Below, one piece after another: positions 44,242 to 53,088 of a stretch of 64,000 nucleotides of DNA. This DNA is from Curtobacterium herbarum (GTDB lineage: Bacteria; Actinomycetota; Actinomycetes; Actinomycetales; Microbacteriaceae), in the NCBI RefSeq assembly GCF_016907335.1, contig NZ_JAFBBT010000001.1, positions 3,410,001 to 3,474,000 on the forward strand, given 5' to 3'. Position 1 is the first letter of the stretch, and every line of letters begins with the position of its first letter. Made by a program: the position numbers and the translations under genes. Below the pieces are notes generated by a model that saw nothing but the letters and a program-made list of their open reading frames with translations, did no database searches and was not told where the DNA came from.

Positions 44242-45561
44242 TCAGCCCCGGTCGAACGTCAGCGTCTCGTCGTCGGCCGCGGTGATGCGTCCGGTACGCG
44301 CGAACTCCGCCCAGATCGCCCGGTGTCCCGGCCCGCGGCGTTCCACCGCCGCCCAGTCCTGCTCCGGCACGAACCGGCTGCCGGCCCACGCCGCCCGGTC
44401 GCCGAGCAGCAGTGGCACGTCGCTCATGTGCACCGCCCCCGTCGGCCGGACGGTCACCCCGCGGTGCAGCCGGTAGACGACGGCCCGACCGCCGGCGGCG
44501 CGGTGTCGGGCGGCGAAGGCCCGGGCGTCACGGCCGTAGATGACCTCGCTGAGCGGGCGGACGAGCCACCAGCGGAGCAGCGCCCGCCCGACCCGGGTGC
44601 GCGCGACGGCCGGGAGGCCCGGGATCATCGGCACGTAGAGGGCGGCCTCGTCGGTGGCGGACCCGATGAGCACCTCCACGTGCGGGGCCGCGCGGCGCCA
44701 CGCGTCCGCCAGGTCCCGTTCCGCGGGCAGCGGCGCGTGTCCGTACTGCGTGCCGAACGGCATCCCACCGCGCAGTCCGTACGGCAGCGCCACCTTCTCG
44801 GCGGCCGCCTGCAGTTCGAGCACGTCGTCCAGCGCGGTGCCCGGTGTGACGGTGCCGACCGCGCGGAGCATCGCTCGGTTCATCCGCGCCCGCCGGCGTG
44901 AGAGCCCGAGCGGCGCGCTCTGCACGATGGCCCGCTGGAACAGCCCGGCCGTGCCCTCGGCGACCATGAGGTGCGCGATCGCGTCACCGCCGGCCGACTG
45001 CCCGAACAGGGTGATGCGCTCCGGATCGCCGCCGAGCCCCGCGATGTTGGCGTGCACCCAGCGCACCGCCTCGACCAGGTCGAGCAGCCCGAGGTTCGCC
45101 GGCACCCGCTCCCCGTCGCCGAGGAACCCGAGCACGCCGAGCCGGTACGTGACCGCGACGACGACGACCCGCTGCTCCTCGGCGAGCGCCCGCGGGTCGT
45201 GGATCGGGATGTCCCCGCCGCCGACGACGTACGACCCGCCGTGGATCCACACCATCACGGGCAGCAGCTCGTCCTCGCCGAGGTCCGCGGGCACCGTCAC
45301 CGACAGGGCCTGGCAGTCCTCGGACACCTGGGCCTCGATCGGGTGGATGAGCTCCTCGAGCACCGGCGTCGCCGGCTGCGGCGGCACCGGCGCGGGGGTG
45401 TCGGCGACGAAGTCCGCCGTGAACGGCGGCACCGGCTGCGGTCGCCCGAACCGCTCGGCGCGGGCGTACGGGATCCCGAGTGCGCGGACCACACCGCCGT
45501 CGCGGTGGCCGACGATCCGGCCGACGGGCGTGCGGAAGGTGCGGGTCGTCGCGGCGGTCAC
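44242..45561 (-). CDS. carboxylesterase type B family protein
   Basis: This 439-residue alpha/beta-hydrolase of the carboxylesterase/cholinesterase family has the oxyanion loop MVWIHGGSYVVGGG, the nucleophile elbow TLFGQSAGGDAI (Ser), an acid region LIGSATDEAALY (Asp/Glu) and the likely catalytic His in TGAVHMSDVPLLLG. SEDCQALSVTVP is a family signature. It hydrolyses carboxylic esters. It is slightly shorter than the classical family length of about 500. GTG at 45561 is preferred, since codons before it are not conserved. It is cytoplasmic, with no signal peptide. Confidence 0.88.
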   Translation of the reverse strand: MTAATTRTFRTPVGRIVGHRDGGVVRALGIPYARAERFGRPQPVPPFTADFVADTPAPVPPQPATPVLEELIHPIEAQVSEDCQALSVTVPADLGEDELLPVMVWIHGGSYVVGGGDIPIHDPRALAEEQRVVVVAVTYRLGVLGFLGDGERVPANLGLLDLVEAVRWVHANIAGLGGDPERITLFGQSAGGDAIAHLMVAEGTAGLFQRAIVQSAPLGLSRRRARMNRAMLRAVGTVTPGTALDDVLELQAAAEKVALPYGLRGGMPFGTQYGHAPLPAERDLADAWRRAAPHVEVLIGSATDEAALYVPMIPGLPAVARTRVGRALLRWWLVRPLSEVIYGRDARAFAARHRAAGGRAVVYRLHRGVTVRPTGAVHMSDVPLLLGDRAAWAGSRFVPEQDWAAVERRGPGHRAIWAEFARTGRITAADDETLTFDRG

Positions 45562-45716
45562 CAGGCAACCGTACGACGGTCCTGGAGGCACGGATCACGT
45601 CACACAGGGATGAAAACTACACAGCGGGTGGTTTCTGCGGTAGCGTCGGATCGTCTCGCCGTGGAGCAGTGTCTCCGTCGGCCGCACACCACGTCAGGAT
45701 CGAAGGAGCCTCTGCA

Positions 45717-46517
45717 ATGCCCACCACCTCTGTGCAGCTGTACTCACTGCGCGATGCGATCGCCGAAGACCTCGACCAGGCCATCGCCCGGGTCCGCGAG
45801 ATCGGCTACGAGAACGTCGAGCCCTACGCGTTCGTCGAGCGCGCCACCGACCTCGAGCGTGCGTTCGCGTCCACCGGCCTGAAGGCCCCCTCCGGGCACG
45901 TCGCCGTGATCGACGCCGACGACACCGCCCCGATCTGGGACGCAGCGGAGCGCCTCGGCATCCACACCGTCATCGACCCGTTCATCCCGACCGACCGCTG
46001 GCAGACCGCCGACGACGTCGCGAAGATCGCCGAGCGCGTCAACGTCCTCACCGCCGAGGCCGCGTCCCGTGGCCTGCAGTTCGGGTACCACAACCACCAG
46101 TGGGAGTTCACGAACAAGGTCGACGGCCGCACCGTCTACGACCTGTTCGTCGAGCAGCTCGCGCCGGAGACCGTCCTCGAGGTCGACACGTTCTGGGCGA
46201 CCGTCGGTGGCGCGGACGCCGCTGCCGTGCTCCGTGGCCTCGGCGACCGCGTCGTCGCCATCCACGTCAAGGACGGCAAGGTCGACGGTGACATCCGCAC
46301 CGCACTGCCCTCGTCCGAGAGCGCCCTCATCGTGCCCGAGGCCCTGCAGCGCGCCTTCGAGAACCAGACCCCGGCCGGCCAGGGCGACGTCGACGTTGCG
46401 GGCATCCTCGCCGCGGCGCCGCAGGCCATCCGCGTCGTCGAGTTCGACGCGTACAAGGGCGACGTCTTCGAGGGCATCACCGAGTCCCTCACCTGGCTGA
46501 AGGACAACGACAAGTGA
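45717..46517 (+). CDS. sugar phosphate isomerase/epimerase-type TIM barrel
   Basis: This 266-residue AP-endonuclease-2-like TIM barrel has VQLYSLRDAIAEDLDQAIARV at strand 1, GLQFGYHNHQWEF (metal-binding His), VLEVDTFWATVGG (Glu/Asp) and VVAIHVKDGK (His) in the expected order of the xylose-isomerase-like family. It has a strong ribosome-binding site, GAAGGAG, 8 nt before the ATG and a -10-like TAGCGT at about 45641. Its stop overlaps the Gfo/Idh gene by GTGA. Such pairs interconvert or oxidise inositol- or sugar-type substrates. The actual sugar is unknown. Confidence 0.9.
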   Translation: MPTTSVQLYSLRDAIAEDLDQAIARVREIGYENVEPYAFVERATDLERAFASTGLKAPSGHVAVIDADDTAPIWDAAERLGIHTVIDPFIPTDRWQTADDVAKIAERVNVLTAEAASRGLQFGYHNHQWEFTNKVDGRTVYDLFVEQLAPETVLEVDTFWATVGGADAAAVLRGLGDRVVAIHVKDGKVDGDIRTALPSSESALIVPEALQRAFENQTPAGQGDVDVAGILAAAPQAIRVVEFDAYKGDVFEGITESLTWLKDNDK

Positions 46518-47623
46518 GCCGCACCGGCATCGGCATCATCGGCGCGGGGAACATCTCCACGCAGTACCTCGAGAACCTGACCCAGTTCGCCGACGTCGAG
46601 GTCCGCTTCGTCGCCGACGTGCTGCTCTACCGGGCCGCCGCGCAGGCCGAGAAGTACGGCGTCGCCGGTTCCGGCAGCGTCGACGAGCTCCTGGCCCGTG
46701 ACGACGTGCAGATCGTCATCAACCTGACGATCCCGGCCGTGCACGCCGAGGTCGACCAGCAGATCATCGACGCCGGCAAGCACGTGTGGAGCGAGAAGCC
46801 GATCGCCACCGACCACGACTCGGCAGCGGCCGTGCTCGCGTCGGCGCAGGCGAAGGGCCTCCGCGTCGCGACCGCTCCGGACACCGTGCTCGGCGCGGGC
46901 ATCCAGACCGCACTGCGGGCCATCGCGCGCGGGGACATCGGCGAGCCGCTCACCGCGACGACCCTGTTCCACGTGCCCGGACCCGAGGCGTGGCACCCGA
47001 ACCCGGACTTCCTGTTCGCCACCGGTGCCGGTCCCCTGTTCGACATGGGCCCGTACTACGTGACCACGCTCGTGCACGCGTTCGGCACCGCTTCGCGCGT
47101 GCAGGCCGTTTCATCGAAGTCGCTCGACCGCCGCACGATCGCGTCTGGTGACCGTGCCGGCGAGACCTTCCCCGTCGAGGTCCCGACCCACCACGCCGCG
47201 CTCATCGAGTTCGCCGGCGGGCAGTCCGCCCAGTCGACGTTCTCGTTCCAGCACGCGCTGCCGCGGATGGGCTTCGTCGAGATCAACGGCACCCTCGGCA
47301 CGATCTCGCTGCCGGACCCGAACACGTTCGAGGGTGAGTCGACCCTCTGGCGCTACGGGCACGACGAGCCCGAGACCCTGCCCGCCGTCGGTTCGACCTG
47401 GGGCCGTGGCACCGGAGTCGTGGAGCTCGCCCGCGCGATCGCCGAGGACCGACCGGAACGCGCCTCCGGTGCCGTGGCCCTGCACGTCCTGGACGTGCTG
47501 CTCGGCATCCGCGACGCCGCCGAGTCGGGCTCGGCAGTCGAGATCACCTCGTCCGTCGACGCGATCCCGCCGCTGCCGGAGGACTTCGACCCGGCCGCCG
47601 CGGTCCTGACCGCCGGAGAGTAG
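46514..47623 (+). CDS. Gfo/Idh/MocA family oxidoreductase
   Basis: This 369-residue NAD(P)-dependent sugar or inositol dehydrogenase has N-terminal GIGIIGAGNISTQYLENL, the conserved VWSEKPIATDH motif with the catalytic Lys, and GAGPLFDMGPYYVTTLVHAFG containing the Asp/Gly-Pro-Tyr segment of the active site. The GTG start overlaps the TIM-barrel stop (GTGA), giving a two-gene metabolic operon. A strong terminator hairpin follows 16 bp after the stop. Confidence 0.93.
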   Translation: MSRTGIGIIGAGNISTQYLENLTQFADVEVRFVADVLLYRAAAQAEKYGVAGSGSVDELLARDDVQIVINLTIPAVHAEVDQQIIDAGKHVWSEKPIATDHDSAAAVLASAQAKGLRVATAPDTVLGAGIQTALRAIARGDIGEPLTATTLFHVPGPEAWHPNPDFLFATGAGPLFDMGPYYVTTLVHAFGTASRVQAVSSKSLDRRTIASGDRAGETFPVEVPTHHAALIEFAGGQSAQSTFSFQHALPRMGFVEINGTLGTISLPDPNTFEGESTLWRYGHDEPETLPAVGSTWGRGTGVVELARAIAEDRPERASGAVALHVLDVLLGIRDAAESGSAVEITSSVDAIPPLPEDFDPAAAVLTAGE

Positions 47624-47638
47624 CCGCAGCCCCACCAC

Positions 47639-47675
47639 CGGAACGGCCGGCCCTCCTCCAGGGTCGGCCGTTCCG
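47639..47675 (+). terminator. rho-independent-type hairpin after the Gfo/Idh gene
   Basis: CGGAACGGCCG (47639-47649) pairs with CGGCCGTTCCG (47665-47675). It follows the operon stop directly. The T-run is weak (TTCC), as usual in high-GC actinobacteria. Confidence 0.7.
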
Positions 47676-47705
47676 CGTTCCCCGGCGACCGGGCAGGATG
47701 ACCGC

Positions 47706-48401
47706 ATGGGCAACGCGTTCTCGACCGGCTGGCGCATCGCCCGCACACGGCGGTCGGAGTTCCTCGACCCGGCCCGGCTCCGACGCCGGACCGTCGTGAC
47801 CGGCACGGTCGCCGTCGTCTCGGGCACTGTCATGGTCGTCGCCGATCTGCTCTGGGGCATCTTCGACGGGCCGTGGCCCCTACGCCTCCTGGCGATCGTC
47901 TGCTTGGCGGCCGCACTCGGGTGCCTGGTCGGAGTGTTCCTCCGGGTCCACCGTCGGGATCTCGACCTCCGAGGCACCGCCGCCGGGACCGGGACCGGCG
48001 ACTGGCGCCGCGATGAGCGCATCGCACGGCAGTTCGCCGCCCGTGCTCCGGCGATGCTCCCGGAGGACCGCGACGAGATCCTGGCCCGGGCCGAGCGCAC
48101 CGTCGGACCGTCCGTCGCCCTCGCGGCCCGGTTCGTCCTGCTGCCGATCACCTGGGCGCTGGTCTGGGCGGGAGCGCTGCTGTCCGGCCTCGGCTCGCTC
48201 GACTCCCCGTTCGTGTTGTTCTGGCCCCCGATGCTCATGCTGCTGCAGTCGGCCACCTTCATCACGGCGGTGACGAACATCGGGCGGTCCGACGCCGCAC
48301 GCCGCCGTGCCCTTGCGCTCGAGCCGGCCCCGGTCGTCGAGGCACCGCCGCGTCGGAACAACGACCCCCGCGGCTCGAAGATCGGTCTCCCCGGCGACTG
48401 A
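47706..48401 (+). CDS. four-helix membrane protein of unknown function
   Basis: This 231-residue protein has two hydrophobic pairs: about 30-52 and 60-80, then, after a hydrophilic domain with DERIARQFAARAPAMLPEDRDEILARAERTVG, about 140-160 and 165-190. The tail is Pro/Arg rich. No family was recognised. A CAGGAT hexamer ends 6 nt before the ATG, which fits a leaderless start. It is the last backbone gene before the accessory island. Confidence 0.7.
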   Translation: MGNAFSTGWRIARTRRSEFLDPARLRRRTVVTGTVAVVSGTVMVVADLLWGIFDGPWPLRLLAIVCLAAALGCLVGVFLRVHRRDLDLRGTAAGTGTGDWRRDERIARQFAARAPAMLPEDRDEILARAERTVGPSVALAARFVLLPITWALVWAGALLSGLGSLDSPFVLFWPPMLMLLQSATFITAVTNIGRSDAARRRALALEPAPVVEAPPRRNNDPRGSKIGLPGD

Positions 48402-48407
48402 CCCCGG

Positions 48408-48588
48408 TTGCGGCAGGCAAGAAGTGGGAGTCAGATCCGACGTGGGCAGGTGTTCGCGTGGGGCATGCCTTCGATCACCTTCGTCCTCATCGCTGGCCAC
48501 TTGCTGGCGTGCGTCCTGGCGTACATGCACACCGCTCCGATCAATGCTGCGCACCGGGCCACCGACGAGAGTGGCCGCGGGTTTTCTC
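48408..48588 (+). pseudogene. truncated paralog of the membrane-protein gene at 61.4 kb
   Basis: Codons 48447-48582 read QVFAWGMPSITFVLIAGHLL then ACVLAYMHTAPINAAHRATDESGRG. This aligns closely with the N-terminal half of the intact reverse-strand gene at 61419-61808 (QVMAWVVPSIALALMAG, MHTAPIDAAYRATDESGRG), and the nucleotides are also nearly the same. After the shared RG the similarity stops and unrelated, less GC-rich sequence begins. The second half with two membrane helices is missing. I read it as a gene cut by the event that brought in the island. Confidence 0.7.
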
Positions 48589-48780
48589 CCGGGCGCGCGA
48601 CCGGGCGCGACGAACGTCTTCCCGACCACAGCCTTGCGATCTCCGACGCATGTGATCTCCGGCGTCACAATCGATCACGTCAATATGTCTGTCCGTCCGA
48701 CCCGACGTACGTCCATCTCGCCGTACTTCCTCTGTACGTCGATGCCGTCCGTTCGCAATCTGAGGACACTACCAGTTTGG

Positions 48781-48808
48781 TTGAGTGACGAGGCGGTAGA
48801 CCTATAGC
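48781..48808 (+). promoter_or_regulatory. predicted promoter of the lanthipeptide precursor gene
   Basis: TTGAGT (48781-48786) and TATAGC (48803-48808) are spaced by 16 bp, giving a good sigma-70-type promoter whose transcript would start about 48815, some 47 nt before lanA. A purine-rich ribosome-binding region (AAGGGGACAGGA) lies directly before the ATG at 48862. The rest of 48589-48780 shows no gene. Confidence 0.6.
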
Positions 48809-48861
48809 CTGCGCGTGGGGCGGGCATGGGGTCGCCCGACAACTGAAAGAAGGGGACAGGA

Positions 48862-49080
48862 ATGGACGCTGCAACCATTTCCGAAGCATGGCTCTCCGGG
48901 GCCGACATCGAGGACGGGCAATCGCCCAGCCCTGTCGATCGCCTGGAAGAATTCGCGTTCATGCCGAGCGGATGCGTCTTTGAAAGCGCGATTACCGATC
49001 CGAGCGGATGTGATCCAACGACCACTGTCTGTGGCACCGTCGCGCCTTGCGTCGGCACGCAGAGAGTGTGCGGGTGCTGA
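48862..49080 (+). CDS. lanA: class II lanthipeptide precursor peptide
   Basis: This 72-residue peptide has an acidic, Cys-free leader (residues 1-37, including SGADIEDG and VDRLEEFAF) and a C-terminal core containing six Cys (38, 50, 57, 63, 70, 72) and eight Ser/Thr (42, 45, 48, 53, 54, 55, 59, 66). The core begins CVFESAITDPSGC, continues DPTTTVCGTVAPC and ends VGTQRVCGC. It lies directly before a LanM gene, which reads from a frame overlapping its end. Every Cys could in principle pair with a dehydrated Ser/Thr. The leader lacks a Gly-Gly cleavage site. PSG before Cys38 is the likely leader/core junction. I know no described lanthipeptide with this core. Confidence 0.85.
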   Translation: MDAATISEAWLSGADIEDGQSPSPVDRLEEFAFMPSGCVFESAITDPSGCDPTTTVCGTVAPCVGTQRVCGC

Positions 49081-49142
49081 CCGGCAAGCCATCGAGTCAC
49101 TCGCAGCAGACCACTGATTCCGGGTGGCGTGTCCGTTCGCGG

Positions 49143-52001
49143 ATGACGCCACCCGGAATATTCGTCGATGCAGACCCCGTGGTGGACCATGAGACTGCAT
49201 CTGGTCTTTACGAGGATTGCTACCGTCTCGCGAAACACTTCGCTGGCGAACTACTGGACCGCGGAGCGGGGAGTACGCCCTTGCTCGTTGAAGGCGTGCT
49301 GGCGACCGTAGGCGAAGAACTCGCGTCAGGGATCGCACAAACGATTTGCGTCGAGATCAACATCGCACGGATCGCCGGCGTGCTCGTCGGTGACTCGGCA
49401 CAGAAGCGGTACCGCTCCTACTTCGAGGGCGCAGTGCTGCCGGAATACCGGAAGTATCTGTATTCCAAGTACCCCGTGCTGCACGAGCGCATCACGGCTG
49501 TCACATCCGCTACGGCGGCGCTTTTCGAGCGGATCGTGGCAGCGGCTGAGGCTGACGCGGCCGGATTGTCGGAAATGTTCGGCACGGACATCGTGCCCGA
49601 GGTGAGCCATATCACCCCGCTCGGCGATCCTCATGACGGTGGAGCACGGGCGTGCCGTGTCCGATTCTCGGACGGGCACGTGGCGATGTACAAGCCGCGG
49701 TCTGCGGCACCTGAACTCTTCATGACCCGCTTGACCAGTCTACTCAGTGCAGGCGTCCAGGATTTGGTCAGAGTGGCTACCGTTCTCGATCGCGGGACCT
49801 ACCACTGGTCCCCTTGGCTCGAAGCAGACAAGAACACTGGCTTTGGGCGCGCGCACTACACAGCGGCTGGTGCGTGGATCGCATTCGCGTACTTCACGGC
49901 CACGCGGGACCTCCACCGGGAGAACCTTTTGCCCTATCAAGGCTGTCTGGTAGGGATTGACCTCGAGTGCATCCTCAACTCGGTTCCCGCGAACAACCCG
50001 GGTGACAACAGCCTTCGAACGAACCAGCTCAGTTCTGTACTCACGACAGGAATTCTTCCGCAGCGTATCGCTTCGAATGCTGACGTAGAAGGGGTGAATA
50101 TCGGCGCAATCGGCGCGATCGACGGCGACGTCTCAGGGTTGTTCAGCATGGTGGTCACGGATGACTGCACTGACGTCGTTCGAGTCGGCCGTCGGGAGGG
50201 CGTTACTCAGGACCAGCGGACCGCCGATGTAGCGAGCGGCGTTGCCGCTAACCTGGACGCCGTGCTCGACGGGTTCGAACGTTGCTCAGCCGACCTTCGG
50301 GCGAATCTACCTGAGCTTGTATCGGCGATGTATGAGTACGACGGCCACACACGCGTGGTCGTTCGCCCGACGCAGGTCTACTTTGAGTCGCAATTCAAGG
50401 CCACTCATCCACGATGCCTCGTGGACTCGGGACTGGCTCGTCAGACTCTCGGCGATCAGCTTCACGTTGTGGCACCGTACGGCGATGACGCTTTCCTCCA
50501 GAGGGAAGTCGACGCGCTCTACCGTATGCAGATCCCGGCTTACTACTGCGATCCACGCGACCACTCCCTCCCCGGGCCGGTCGGAGACATCCCACTCGCC
50601 TCAGGGCTCGCGACCGCACTTGAGCGCACCGCTGAGCTTCGGGACTGGAACGCAAACAGTCACCGTCACCGTGATGCTATTGCCAAGTGCATCGCAGCAT
50701 TTGGATCCGCGGCGCAGACCGAAGTCGGGCGTTACATTGACCTGCACGAACTCCTGCGCGACGAAGACGTGGATCACAGCGCGACCCTTCGTCTCCTTGA
50801 TGATGTCTTCGGCGAGATCCGAGAGTCGCGAGCTGCCGTAGCGCCGAGCGCTTGGATGAACGTGGGCCGTGCCATGAACAACAGGTGGTCGGTGGCATTG
50901 TCTGACCACGGCCTGTACGGCGGAGTGGCGGGCGTCTACCTCGCTGCCGCCGTTCATGGAGCAGGCAGCGGCTCTCCGCAGGCACTCAAGCTCGCTGCGG
51001 ATCTACAGGCCGACATCATCGCTGTATGCACGGAAGACAAGGTCGCTTCAGTCGACTCGGGAGCTTTCGGCGGCATCGCGGGGATCGCTTTCGCTATCGG
51101 TGCCGGTATTCAACTCGGGCTCATGACTGAGACAGTTGGACGAAGTGCGATCAACCGCATTGCATCGATGTGCCTCGACAAACTGAGCACGGATGTCGAA
51201 CCAGACGTCATCGGCGGCGCTGCCGGGTGCCTCCTCGTTTTCTCGGAGCTCCTCCGGGTGGGCCTCGTGTCACGTGAGCTGGGAGTCGTCGTTTGTGATG
51301 CCAGCGTGGAGGAACTACTCCGGAGGTCCCGTCGCGACGAGGGCACCGAAGGACTCGTCTGGGACAACGAGTGGGCCAAGACTTGGCTCGGAGGAGCCAG
51401 CCACGGCGTGGCTGGCGTGGAATGGGCTGCTGCGCGGTACTTGTCGGTCGCGAAGACCGCTGAGCGGAAGGCCCACGCCTCTCAGCTCTTCGTCGGCGCG
51501 AAGCGAAGCCAAGACGCGCTGTGGGACTCGGCCAAACAGCATTGGTCCGACCGCCGATCGGCCGCCGTCGCCGGCGACCCCCCGATGCAAGCATGGTGCC
51601 ATGGAGCGGAAGGCATCGTCCTCGCCCGTTTCGATTACGGCGCATTCGATTCAGAGTCACGCCGAATCGACGCGCTGCGCTTCGTCGCAGACCTGCCGGT
51701 GGTCACGAACACGAGCTTGTGCCACGGGATGGCTGGCCGGATGACTGCTCTAAACGTTCTACTCGCGGGCGTCGGTGAACAACACTCTGAGTCGGTTTAC
51801 CCAGCGAGTCTCTCGGACGGGATGTTGGCAGCGCTTGTTGCAACGCTGAGCGGACGACGCGCAGTTGATGCAACCAACCTCGAGCTTTGGAATGAGGGAC
51901 TGATGACCGGACGATCTGGTATTGCTCTGGCGATATCGCAGCGAATCGTGGGTACGAGCGACCTCAGCCCCCTCCTACTACGGCTGGGAACGAGACCGTG
52001 A
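49143..52001 (+). CDS. lanM: class II lanthionine synthetase LanM
   Basis: This bifunctional enzyme dehydrates Ser/Thr in the precursor core and then adds Cys thiols to form (methyl)lanthionine rings. It has 952 residues from the ATG at 49143. In-frame GTG starts at 49068 and 49074 overlap lanA and would extend it, so the start is uncertain. The dehydratase half has MYKPRS (about 182), DLHREN (about 256-261) and DLE (about 273-275), the ATP and catalytic residues of the LanM kinase-like fold. The LanC-like half has GGASHGVAG (His about 754), AWCHGAEG (Cys about 819) and SLCHGMAG (Cys-His about 860-861), the zinc site. All key motifs are intact. Codon use is much poorer in GC than the neighbours'. 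Confidence 0.93.
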   Translation: MTPPGIFVDADPVVDHETASGLYEDCYRLAKHFAGELLDRGAGSTPLLVEGVLATVGEELASGIAQTICVEINIARIAGVLVGDSAQKRYRSYFEGAVLPEYRKYLYSKYPVLHERITAVTSATAALFERIVAAAEADAAGLSEMFGTDIVPEVSHITPLGDPHDGGARACRVRFSDGHVAMYKPRSAAPELFMTRLTSLLSAGVQDLVRVATVLDRGTYHWSPWLEADKNTGFGRAHYTAAGAWIAFAYFTATRDLHRENLLPYQGCLVGIDLECILNSVPANNPGDNSLRTNQLSSVLTTGILPQRIASNADVEGVNIGAIGAIDGDVSGLFSMVVTDDCTDVVRVGRREGVTQDQRTADVASGVAANLDAVLDGFERCSADLRANLPELVSAMYEYDGHTRVVVRPTQVYFESQFKATHPRCLVDSGLARQTLGDQLHVVAPYGDDAFLQREVDALYRMQIPAYYCDPRDHSLPGPVGDIPLASGLATALERTAELRDWNANSHRHRDAIAKCIAAFGSAAQTEVGRYIDLHELLRDEDVDHSATLRLLDDVFGEIRESRAAVAPSAWMNVGRAMNNRWSVALSDHGLYGGVAGVYLAAAVHGAGSGSPQALKLAADLQADIIAVCTEDKVASVDSGAFGGIAGIAFAIGAGIQLGLMTETVGRSAINRIASMCLDKLSTDVEPDVIGGAAGCLLVFSELLRVGLVSRELGVVVCDASVEELLRRSRRDEGTEGLVWDNEWAKTWLGGASHGVAGVEWAAARYLSVAKTAERKAHASQLFVGAKRSQDALWDSAKQHWSDRRSAAVAGDPPMQAWCHGAEGIVLARFDYGAFDSESRRIDALRFVADLPVVTNTSLCHGMAGRMTALNVLLAGVGEQHSESVYPASLSDGMLAALVATLSGRRAVDATNLELWNEGLMTGRSGIALAISQRIVGTSDLSPLLLRLGTRP

Positions 52002-52335
52002 CGTTTGCCTGTGTCGAGTTGGCTCGGTGTAGTTGCTCACTGCGGTCGTCCGGGTGGTACCCAAGCCGCTCCCGCACCCTGCATGCACAAGAACGGGGTG
52101 CCCGTACCGGACATCCGGCGCACCGTTTGGATCCCGCGACCGCTCCTGCCGAATCTGTCGCTCTCACCGTCGATCGATTCCATTGTGACTCGTGTGCATC
52201 AGCACGGTGAGACCCTCACTGACCCGCGCCTGGTCGAGCAGGTAGAGGAGCAACAGGCCCTGACACAGCGGGAGGGGGCGGCCTCTGACCAGCGAGCAGT
52301 CAGACGGCGACCTTTCGATTCGGAAAGGAGAACTG
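52002..52335 (+). other. gap between lanM and the hydrolase gene
   Basis: No convincing gene. A 70-codon ORF (51998-52210) starts at a GTG overlapping the lanM stop, but its Arg/Ser/Ala-rich product resembles nothing. A second ORF from 52083 shares its frame with the hydrolase flank only by chance. No inverted repeat was noticed. The strong ribosome-binding site GGAAAGGAG at 52322-52330 serves the hydrolase. Confidence 0.5.
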
Positions 52336-53088
52336 TTGAAGTACACCTACACGTCGAGCGCGTGCGCGCAGTATCCGACGACTCGTGCTTGTCAACATCG
52401 CGGCCCGCACACTCAAGATGCACCCTTGGCAGCCGAAGATGAGCATGCAAGCGGTCCGCCACCTACGCCCTTCGACGAAGGCTACGAGACCGACGCAGGA
52501 ATAGCATACGTGTCGAACTACCGGGCCGAGCGCCCTAGGGCGATCTTGGTAGCCACTCATGGCGCTGCGACAACGATTCGTTCACCAGACCTGCAACTCC
52601 TGTGCCACCTGCTATTGCGCAATCAAGTTTCGGTAGCACTGATCACACAGCCTGCCCGTTTTCGTTCCGATGTAGCTGCCCGTAATCGGGAAAGCGATCG
52701 GGCGTGGCACCAAGTCGTCAACTATGCCCGACGGGATCACGACCGTGTGATCGTCGGCGGGCGCAGCGCCGGGTCACGTGTGGCGATCCGCAATGCCTCC
52801 TCCGTTGGGGCTATCGGAGCAATCTTGATGTCGTACCCGTTAGTCTCGGCACGCAGCGCGCAGGAGTTGTACGGTGCCACTACACCACGCCTCGTATTTC
52901 AAGGCGAACTCGACGATGAGTCTCCGCCGCAAGGGTTTCGCCCCGCGAGAAATATGAGCGTGACGCCCGTTCCTGGAATGGGCCACCTGATGGATTCACC
53001 GCGAGCATGTTCATCACTGCAGCGGGAACTGTCAGCAATCGTCCCGCCGTGGCTGAATGAAGTTCTGGTTCAGCCGAAGAGCCCATAG
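52336..53088 (+). CDS. alpha/beta hydrolase, Tex30/KANL3-like
   Basis: This 250-residue protein has the nucleophile elbow RVIVGGRSAGSRVAIRNAS (Ser about 144), a possible acid in VFQGELDDESPP and the His in VPGMGHLMDS, so the triad looks complete. The GGRSAGSRVA wording fits the Tex30/KANL3-like hydrolase family. The first 45 residues are Ser/Thr/Pro rich and not conserved. The TTG start at 52336 is chosen for its strong ribosome-binding site 5 nt upstream. It lies in the lanthipeptide locus, same strand and same low-GC codon use. It could process or modify the peptide, or protect the host, but this is inference. Confidence 0.75.
   Translation: MKYTYTSSACAQYPTTRACQHRGPHTQDAPLAAEDEHASGPPPTPFDEGYETDAGIAYVSNYRAERPRAILVATHGAATTIRSPDLQLLCHLLLRNQVSVALITQPARFRSDVAARNRESDRAWHQVVNYARRDHDRVIVGGRSAGSRVAIRNASSVGAIGAILMSYPLVSARSAQELYGATTPRLVFQGELDDESPPQGFRPARNMSVTPVPGMGHLMDSPRACSSLQRELSAIVPPWLNEVLVQPKSP

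Noticed and set aside
48675..49238. reverse-strand ORF across the lanA region
   Set aside because: It is antisense to lanA and the start of lanM and has shadow-type composition.
51998..52210. 70-codon ORF starting GTGA-coupled to the lanM stop, with several Cys
   Set aside because: The overlap is suggestive of a second peptide, but the product is Arg/Ser rich without a leader/core pattern and has no ribosome-binding site. I treat it as chance.
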